Below, one piece after another: positions 56,056-64,000 of a stretch of DNA of 64,000 bases. Origin of the DNA: Saccharum officinarum (lineage: Eukaryota > Streptophyta > Magnoliopsida > Poales > Poaceae); contig CM036209.1 in the NCBI GenBank assembly GCA_020631735.1, forward strand, positions 5,803,451 through 5,867,450, read 5' to 3'. Every line of letters starts with the position of its first letter. Position 1 is the stretch's first letter. The translations under genes were made by a program, and so were the position numbers. Under the pieces are notes generated by a model that was given only the letters and a program-made list of their open reading frames with translations, was not told where the DNA came from and made no database searches.

Positions 56056-58997
56056 ATGCTAGCAGGGACAGAGTCTGTGAAAGTTCTTGTGATATAGTTT
56101 GTTTACAAGAAACTAAGAAAGAGTCTTTTGATATCATGTTCATTGCAAATATTTGTCCCCCTTCTTTTGATAAATTTGAGTTCCTTCCTTCTGAGGGGGC
56201 CTCAGGTGGCTCTATTGTTATTTGGAAATCATCCACTTTTCAGGGGCAATTAGTTTTTCATAATGCTTATGCTCTTTCCCATTGAGTTTTTTTCTTTGCA
56301 TAATGGTGCGCAATGGTTACTTACTAATGTTTATGCTCCTTGCACCCCTATGGGTAAGAGAGATTTTTTGTCCTGGTTTAGTGGTATTCAAATGCCAGAA
56401 AATGTGGATTGGCTCATTATAGGTAATTTTAATCTCTGTAGAAGCCCTGATAATAGGAATAGGCTAGGGGGCAATCACCTTGATATGTATCTTTTCAATG
56501 AAGCTATTAGCTCCTTGGGTTTAGTGGATTTGCCTCTCAAAGGTAGGAGATTTACATGGTCAAATAAGTAGCCATCTCCTTTATTGGAACGTCTTGACTA
56601 GCTTTTTACCTCAGTTTCTTGGACCATTACCTACCCTAATACTTATGCATCATCCCTGTCTATGGAAACATCTGATCATGTCCCCTGTGTAATTTCTATT
56701 GCCACTCATATCCCTAGAAAATCCATTTTTGGTTTTGAAAATGCCTGGATGGAAAAAAGTGACTTCTTGCATGTAGTCCAGTAGCATTGGGTAGCTCCTC
56801 AACATTTTACTGATCTAGCTTCTTACAGCCCAGTTTAAAAATTTGAGGAAGGCTTTAAAGTTGTGGAAGCAAAATTTGTCTGCTCTGAAAACAACCATTT
56901 CAAATGTTAAGTTGATCCTGTCTTTCTTAGTCCTGTTGGAGGAGTTCAGAGACCTCTCCATCCCAGAGTGGAATTTCAAGCTTCTCTTAGAAGATAAATT
57001 ACAAAGTCTGCTTAGACAGCAAAAGGCATATTGGAAACAAAGGGGGCAAATTAAATGGATCACTTTGGGGGATGCAAGCACAAAGTTTTTTCATGCTCAT
57101 GCAATAATGCATTACGGGAAAAATCTGATTACTTCCCTTGAAGATGATAATGGTATCTTAGTCCAAGAACATCCAACTAAAGAAAAATTGATTTGGACTG
57201 CTTTTAAAGAAAGACTTGGGGTCTCCAGCTTTTCTGAGATTGGTTTTAACTTAGAGTATCTTTTGGATAACTCCACTGATCTGATAGACCTATGCTCCCC
57301 TTTCTCTAAACCTGAGATTGATCAGGTAGTGAAAACTTTACCATCACTTTGGTGCCTAAGCATGACAATGCCACCAGGGTAGCTAACTATAAACCAATTT
57401 CTTTGTTGAATGCCTCAGTCAAATTTGACCAAAATTCTAGCTAATAGGCTTCAACAATGCTTACCATCAATTATTCACAGAAATCAGTATGGTTTCATAA
57501 AGGCTAGGTCTATACAAGATTGCTTGGTTTGGTCTTTAGAATATGCTCATCAGTGCCACCTCTCGAGAAAAGAAATCATTATTCTTAAGCTTGATTTTGA
57601 AAAGGCTTTTGATAAGGTTGAGCACCAACTTATGCTTCAGATCATGCAACATAAGGGGTTCCCTGGGAAATGGTTACAGTAAATGCAATTGATTTTTAAT
57701 TCTGGATCATCAGTTGTCCTGTTAAATGGAATTCCAGGAAAAACTTTTCAGTTAAGAGAGGAGTTCGACAGGGTGATCCTCTATCACCCTTGCTTTTCAT
57801 TTTGGCAGCTGATTTTTTTTTTGCAGACTTTGCTCAATATAGCAAAAGACAGAGGACTCCTTGTTTTGCCAGTGCCAACTTTTAACCAAAATGACTTCCC
57901 AATTCTGCAGTATGCAGATGATACTCTGATTTTTCTAGAAGGGGATGCTAGGCAACTTTTCTTCTTGAAATCACTGCTTAATTCTTTTGTAGAATCAACA
58001 GGGCTCAAAGTCAATTACAAAAAATCTTTGATGGTGCCTATCAATATTAAAGAAAACAGGTTTGACATTTTGGCTAACACCTTTGAGTGCAGGAAAGGTT
58101 CAATACCTTTTACTTATCTTGGCTTACCTCTTAGCCTAACAAAGCCAACAATGGTTTTTTTTGCCACTAGTTAATCGCTGTGAAAAGCGTCTGTCAAGCA
58201 TTTCTTCATTTCTAAGCCAGGCAGGAAGATTACAATTGACAAATGCAGTTTTTTCAGCCTTGCCTACATTTGCAACGTGCACTTATCTCTTGCCCAAGAC
58301 TGTGATTAAGCAAATTGACAAGTTTCATAAGCATTGTTTATGGAGGGGATCAAATATTAATAATAGGGCACCACCTAAGGCTGCCTGGAAGATGGTCTGC
58401 ACCTCAAAAGAAAATGGAGGGCTAAGTGTGATCAATTTGAGCACTCAAAATGAAAGTTTGCTTTTGAAACATCTTCATAAGTTTTACAATAGAATGGATA
58501 TTCCTTGGGTCCATTTAATCTGGGGGAAGTATTATGCTATTGGTCGATTGCCTTCTCAAGCACGGTATGGATCCTTTTGGTGGCGTGATGTTCTGAAATT
58601 GGTAAGCTCTTTTAAGGGTATGGCCAAGGTGTCAGTAGGAGATGGTTCTTCTTGTTTTCTCTGGACTGATTTATGGAAGGATGAAATCCTGGAAACTACA
58701 ATGCGACAGCTCTTTTCTTATGCTAAGAACAAGAATATTTCCTTGCAGCAAGCATGTCAAGCATCAGCCTTCCAAGATCTCTTTTATTTGCCAATGTCAG
58801 GTGAGGCCTTTTAGCAGTTTCAGAACTTGGAAATGGATCTTCAAGCTTTATAGCTAGTTCAGGAGCCTGATTCTTGGATTTATATTTGGAATACAAACAT
58901 TTTCTCCTCAAAAAAGACTTATGCACATTTAAGTGGGAGACAACCGACTCATAGAGCTTATTGGCTTGCAGTAAAAATAAAAGGAAAGTTTTCTTTT

Positions 58998-59121
58998 GGC
59001 TTCTTATGAAAGATCGGTTAAATACAGGAAACTTGTTGAGAAGGAAAACAATGTTCTTAGGCTTCTTATGAAAGATCGGCTAAATACAGGAAACTTGTTG
59101 AGAAGGAAAACAATGTTCTTA
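58998..59121 (+). repeat. 62-bp direct duplication in LINE ORF2
   Basis: The block from GGCTTCTTATGAAAGATCGG to AATGTTCTTA occurs twice in tandem with one difference (GGTTAAAT / GGCTAAAT). Confidence 0.95.
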
Positions 59122-59589
59122 GAAGATTATAACTATGTTTTGTGTAACACTTCAACTGAGGAAACCTTGCAGCATCTCTTTCTGAATTGCCCTTTCGCAA
59201 AAGACATGTGGAGCACTCTGGGTTTAGATTCACGGTCTTCAGTTGACCCTATGCAAGTTCTAGAAGCATTCAGAGGCCAGTTAAATGTTCCTTTCTTTAT
59301 GGAAATAATTACTTCAATGAGCTGGGCTATCTGGTCAGTTCGCAATGATGCAATCTTCAGGAATTATGCGCCGACAATACAAGCTGGAAAGAGACATTTC
59401 AAGACTGAATTTGCCACAGTTATTCTGAGGGAAAAAATGCTTATCAACCACAGACTAAATTATGGATAGAAGCCTATGTGTAATAGCCTTGATTTTCTTT
59501 GTTTCTTCCTATGTTTCATGAGTTCAAGATTGTAAGACCTTTTAAGTTTATTAATAAAAGCTCAGTAGGGAGTGATCCCTCCTGTTTAC

Positions 59590-60290
59590 CCTTAAAAACT
59601 ACAACGGACAAATTAACTAAATAGGTAGGTACATAATGAAGCCCTTACAAACCAATGTCTCGTTACTAAGTCTCTTAAACTAGTTTAACAAACCAAAGTA
59701 TCTGATCAGTACTAAACACACCCACTACTGTTAGTCCCTTTCACCTCACACTACTCTTAGTTTCTTTGACCTCACGGCCATCCTCTAACCCTCTCTGCGT
59801 TCTGCACAATGGTAGCCCTCTCTCTCTCTCCTGCACAGACAACCTCACTGTAGAAACGCTGGCAAGCCCAAATATGCCTTGTCGACCCTGTGACGTCTCT
59901 GCTCAAGCGCCATCCTCACGAACACCCTAGTCAAGTTTGCCGAGACCTCCACTACGTCCTACTGCTTTTTCCGTGTGCCCTCGTGGCCGGGAACGCTGCA
60001 GACGCATCGCAGGCAGGATCCCGGCCATGACGCTCCTCCGTGAACCCGCCACCCCGACGACCCAAACCGCACGAACTCACTGCAGCCATTGGATCTGATC
60101 TCAGCGGACAAAAACAAAAGATACCCCTTCGATCCATGGGAAAATCGTGGACTACGCCCACCGTCCCATGTCAGTTGGTCCACGGTGGACCAGCCAATAA
60201 CCAGAGGCTGCCACCGGGTGTTACGTGAGCTCCACATGGACAACAATCAAGACAACATTTATCAACTCTGTTTCTTTCGAAAACCCCCAT
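59590..60290. other. Intergenic, no gene recognised
   Basis: Contains a CT-rich stretch (59818-59832) and GC-rich frames on both strands (59950-60240) without family resemblance. Confidence 0.4.
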
Positions 60291-60299
60291 ACCTTTTCT

Positions 60300-61527
60300 T
60301 CTTATCAACCCAAGGTCCACCTAGCGTTTAAAAATCAGTTTTGATTTATTTTACTTTGAAAATAAAGTCCTAGTATTTACAAAAAATGCCATTGCCTCTT
60401 GTTTTAGGATAAAATCTCTGTTTTAACTCAATTTAAGTCCATTCAAGTTTCTAAATTTTATAATTCAAATCTTAATTTGATAAATGTCTATGCAACTAGT
60501 TTTATTAGTAAAAGCATTATAGGTTTTTATAGAACGCTCTTTACAAATAAATGTCAATATGATTAGTGTTAATACAAATGTATTTTAGTTATAAGTTTAT
60601 TAGTTAACCATGAGTTGTATAAAATTCGTTAGATACTCTCACATGTATTGTTCTTTTTCAAAGTTAAAGTTTAACTTGGTTAAATTTCTATAGCAACATT
60701 TATAAATAAAATATGAATAGGTTATACCACGGTTTTGTAAAGCAAAATATAAATTAACTACTTTCACTAAGGATATTTCTCTACAGATATCCTTTACATG
60801 GTTTTATCTAATTGAAACAAATCAAGCCCATAGTTTTTTTCTTTCTTGATAATGCAAATATTTCGATAGTTGTTTCTTTTTAACCATAGCACTGTTTTCT
60901 CGTAACCATAGCAACAAGCCCTTTATTTTAAATCGTTGATTTAAAGCATTTGCAATTACTGGTGTAATGTTCTTAGTTTTTCTCTACTTTGTTTGTCTGC
61001 TTGTAGTTTGCTCGAGTTGCTGGTGTTTTCTATGAGTAGACAGAGAATCGTACGTAATTGAAAACCAAAAGTTGAAGGCAACAAGTTGAAGAAAAGATAA
61101 AGATTAAAGGTTCTCTTAGTATTTCCACATAGAGTGAAAGCAAGTGTAGAAGGCAAGTTTAATATATGAGGCTCCTTTACTACCTATTCACCTTTAATTC
61201 AACACTCTTCATATGCATGTGTTAATGAACTGCCTGATGTTTACTCACCTTGATATTGATACCCGATCTCCCTTGTTTACGTATGGGTTTTGGCATGTGG
61301 GTAGTATGCTTAGCTTGCTTCTACAAATAATTGGGTTATCAGTCTGATTAATGATATATGCAACATGGTATTAAAATATGCTTTTTAGCAATATGGAACT
61401 AAGGGGCCTAGAGCATTGGCCCTTTCTTATGGTGCTCTAGTTTTTCTCCATAAGGACTCATCTTTAAACGGTAACCCAGGACTTACAGTACAACTATGAG
61501 GACTACATGGCTCTGGTCTTAGTCTAG
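60300..61527 (+). repeat. Diverged TGTAACACCC-family LTR fragment
   Basis: The last 140 bp (GCCTAGAGCATTGGCCC...GGTGCTCTAGTTTTTCTCC...GGACTTACAGTACAACTATG) match 25075-25200 of the solo LTR in the same orientation. The preceding AT-rich part has a similar layout. It is cut on the right by the hAT element. Confidence 0.55.
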
Positions 61528-61531
61528 TATA

Positions 61532-64000
61532 TAGATGTCCAATGGGCCGGCATGGCCTGGCACGGCACGACATCGGGCCGACACGGCTCGGTTTCCGTCG
61601 GGCCGCCACAGGCCGTCGTGCCTCACGGGCTGTGCCGCCACGTGCTTCGTGCCTGGCCTTCGGCCCAAGGCACGGCCTGTGGGCCATTTTTCGTGTCGTG
61701 CCGGCCCACAGCCCGTCAACAGCAAACACCTCAAAAAATCACCAAGTGCTCAAACTGTGAAACACTTCATCATTTTCACCAAGTTCTTCATCATTTTCAT
61801 CAAGTCAACAGTATAACAAGAATATAATATGACCAAGACCAAGACTTCACAATTCACAAACTCACAAGACTTCACCATTTTCATCATAATTCACAAACTC
61901 ACAAGACTTCATCATTTTCATCACAAACTCTACAGATATGACCAACTGACCAAGACCAAGTGACCAAGTGACCAACTGACCACGACATCAAACAGATCCA
62001 AGATCACAAGTTCACAACCACCAGTCCACAACAGATAAGATAACATGAAAATGATAATCAAAATGAGTTGTTTTGTGTAATGCTGCCTCATTAAAAACCT
62101 TTCTAGGTAAAACTAACCCTTGTGAGAAACCCTAGAAAGGAAAAAGAGTACAACCAGCTCATAATTAGGTCTTAATGTCTTACAATCCATAGTGGCATCT
62201 CACCAGGCCACCCAAAATTACATTACAGTGAGTCCACAGATCACTCACTCATCTCACAGTCACAGCAAAAGACCAACTCAGTCACTCATATCACTAAGTA
62301 CCAGTACCAGAAGCACCAGCAGTACCGCCGCTCCCGCTGCCGTCTCCTTCTTCATCAAGGTACTAGTTCTTGAATGCCTCCTCAAGCCCTGGGTCCTCAG
62401 CTTCATGTTGTTCCCTTCTTGATCCTAGCTCCCAGTCCTTGATGCAGGTCAGCATCTCCACATGATCAGGCAACAAGCGCCACCGCCGCTCTTCAAGTAT
62501 CATGTATGTCAAACTGAAACAAGACTCAGAAGAGATAGTAGATACAAAAACCGACATGATATCTCTAGCCATAATAGATAGGACTGGGTAGGTTAGCTTG
62601 TGGTCACGCCACCAGAGAAGTATGTCAAAGGATTCCTCATAAGATGTGACACAGTCATTGTCCAAGTAAGCTAAGAGCTCACTAACAGTAGATGGAGATG
62701 AAGATGAGGAGGAACAGCCATGGGATGGACTAGGACCAAAAACACCACGACCTCTAAAGATCCTTCCCCATGCCTGCTTTATCTTACCAGAATAAGCTGA
62801 TGGTTGTGCAACCCTTTGAGACTTAGCTGCACCAAACTTGGTTTCATACTTGTTAAACAATTTATACAATTCAGTTTTAACATTAGCATAGTATGAACTA
62901 TATGTGGCTCTAGTATGTTCAGCAAGTAATTCCAGCATATTAAAGAATCCTTTTATCTTAGCTCTATGATCAAGAATGAATGCATATGAATAAAGCAGTG
63001 GTACGTTCTCCCAATATTTAAGGAATTTAAGCTTCATAGGAGTAGCAATACTTCTAAAATTCTGATCTTTTTCAGCATTATGCAAATGTTTAGCAATGTC
63101 TAGGATATGGTGCAAAACAAGTGGACTTGTGGGATAATAAACACCAGACAAAACAACATTAGAATCATAGAACAGTTCCAGGAACACCATTATTTGTTCA
63201 GCAACATACCAATGATTTTTAGTCAATAATTCTAAACCATAATGAGAATTAATGAACACAGAAAAGACTTTCTCGTATGGCAGCAAGTGTTTAAGCATTA
63301 AATAAGTAGAATTCCATCTAACATCCATATCCAAGCCAAACTTTATAGGTCTAAGACCCTAGCAGTACAATAATTTTTGAACAATGCAATTCTTTGATTA
63401 GAGGAATTTAAAAAGTTAATTGCAGTTCTGAAATCTTCAGTATAAGGTTTCAACCTCTTCAAGCCAGATTTGACAATAAGATTAATGATATGATAGGCAC
63501 AACGCTGATGCACAAGCAAGTACTTAACCTTATTAGGATCAGTAGGTGTAGGTGCAGGATAAGAACCCAAGTAACCAAAGAACATATGTGTCAAAGTCTC
63601 CATAGCCTTAGAATTAGAAGAAGCATTATCAAGAGTGACAGCAAAAATCTTATCAATCAAACCAAACTCCTCAACCACACTAGCAATCCTCTCAGCAATG
63701 TTTTCACCAGAGTGTTTAACCTCAATCAGCCTAAAACCAACAACCCTTTTTGTAACTCCCAATCAGCACTCACAAAATGAACAATAACACTGATATAATC
63801 CTCCTTAGCATTACCAGACCAAATGTCTGAAGTTAAAGAAACAGATGAAGAAGCAGGCAACAAAGAATTCATAAGCAAACCACGTTGTTTAGCAAACAAT
63901 TTACCCAGATCTCTAGTAGTGGTATGCCTAGAAACCTTTTCAAATTGAGGGTTATGAGCACGCTTAATGTAATCCTCCCAGGCCTATGTCTCACCTATGC
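61532..64000 (-). mobile_element. hAT transposon, right part beyond the window
   Basis: The left end TAGATGTCCAATGGGCCGGC opens a GGCC/GGCAC-rich subterminal region (61545-61720), common in grass hAT elements. Minus-strand transposase homology fills 62363-64000, so this is the 3' side of the element. The other terminus is outside. Confidence 0.7.
62363..64000 (-). pseudogene. hAT transposase (RICESLEEPER/Ac-like), frameshifted and 5' incomplete
   Basis: Running leftwards from the edge: DLGKLFAKQRGLLMNSLLP, ASSSVSLTSDIWSGNAKEDY (family SLTxDxWT position), GFRLIEVKHSGENIAERI, IFAVTLDNASSN, VHQRCAYHIINLIV, DVRWNSTYLML and finally the C-terminal dimerisation (hATC) region, SELLAYLDNDCV...ILLWWRDHKLTYPVLS...SSESCFSLTYMILEERR (about 62680-62450). 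The frame shifts near 63760 and again near 63345-63360, so one continuous protein cannot be read. Such transposases cut and paste hAT elements carrying matching ends. Domesticated relatives exist in plants, but the lesions here argue against that. Confidence 0.85.

Larger units (their letters stand above)
54686..59469 (+). pseudogene. LINE ORF2: endonuclease, reverse transcriptase, zf-RVT
   Basis: The start (VLC*NVRGINSDKKW, with TAG where the family has Trp) is separated from CDIVCLQETK by the solo LTR. The endonuclease continues with LLTNVYAP, WLIIGNFN and ETSDHVP. The reverse transcriptase shows [47 protein letters not shown] and the active-site LQYADDTLIF (about 57905-57930), then FTYLGLPLS. 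Between VKTLPS and ITLVPKH (near 57340) the usual SPGPDGF segment is deleted. The zf-RVT part (LEDYNYVLCNTSTEETLQHLFLNC) ends at TAG 59467. A 62-bp duplication (58998-59121) shifts its frame. Confidence 0.85.
51547..59580 (+). mobile_element. L1-type LINE, degenerate, interrupted by a solo LTR
   Basis: Gene order is plant L1: ORF1 (gag-like) about 52023-54639, then ORF2 with endonuclease, reverse transcriptase and a C-terminal zinc-finger region to 59469. Both ORFs carry many stops. The 5' end is uncertain, and the 3' end is near an AATAAAAGC at about 59555. A 1313-bp solo LTR (54743-56055) sits in the first codons of the endonuclease. Confidence 0.85.

Overview
This is nuclear DNA of a grass, most likely a panicoid such as sorghum, sugarcane or a relative. 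The evidence is the TE families (Tat-type Ty3/Gypsy elements, long TGTAACACCC LTRs, CACTA elements with CTTTAGTCCCGGTT-type subterminal repeats, L1-type LINEs, Tourist-like MITEs) and plant genes with short GT-AG introns. The species is an inference. One 100-N assembly gap lies at 49043-49142. Only one gene looks intact: an RBR E3 ubiquitin ligase at 37097-38508.

Left third (1-19.3 kb). Positions 1-3644 are the 3' part of a plus-strand Ty3/Gypsy element (polypurine tract, then a 636-bp LTR). It carries an intron-containing gene on the opposite strand with its own TATA box. The LTR ends inside an exon of an alpha-L-arabinofuranosidase (GH51) gene, whose broken exons run leftwards from 12969 to 3645. 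That gene body also holds an antisense gene copy with two Trp-to-stop changes (3939-4307), a 2.8-kb non-autonomous CACTA element (5164-7931, TSD GCA) and a 0.9-kb hAT deletion derivative (9667-10563). A 759-bp hAT-like element (14102-14860) separates it from a divergent GRC3/NOL9 polynucleotide-kinase pseudogene (15811-17799). After that come a LINE remnant lacking ORF2 and an LTR fragment.

Middle (19.3-45.6 kb). A truncated LTR element with a poly-Q ORF (19315-20628) ends in an LTR (22093-26208) that is split by a 2.7-kb solo LTR with a perfect GTACT duplication. The 3' end of another Tat-type element (26209-29955) shows two antisense TATA boxes. From 30 to 42.7 kb the DNA is a locally duplicated, MITE-rich domain with an unrecognised repeat module. 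It surrounds the RBR ligase gene and contains a CACTA-like element with a 72-bp perfect palindrome. A gypsy gag-protease fragment (43325-45110, minus) and a partial LTR follow.

Right third (45.6-64 kb). A fragment of a START-domain lipid-transfer gene (minus), CACTA subterminal repeats, the assembly gap, an inverted copy of the TGTAACACCC LTR, and a long degenerate LINE (about 51.5-59.6 kb) interrupted by a 1.3-kb solo LTR are followed by an LTR remnant and an hAT transposase pseudogene (minus) running off the right edge.

The main biological story is serial disruption of three or four host genes by nested transposons, and at least one retroelement that carries a spliced antisense gene with its own promoter.
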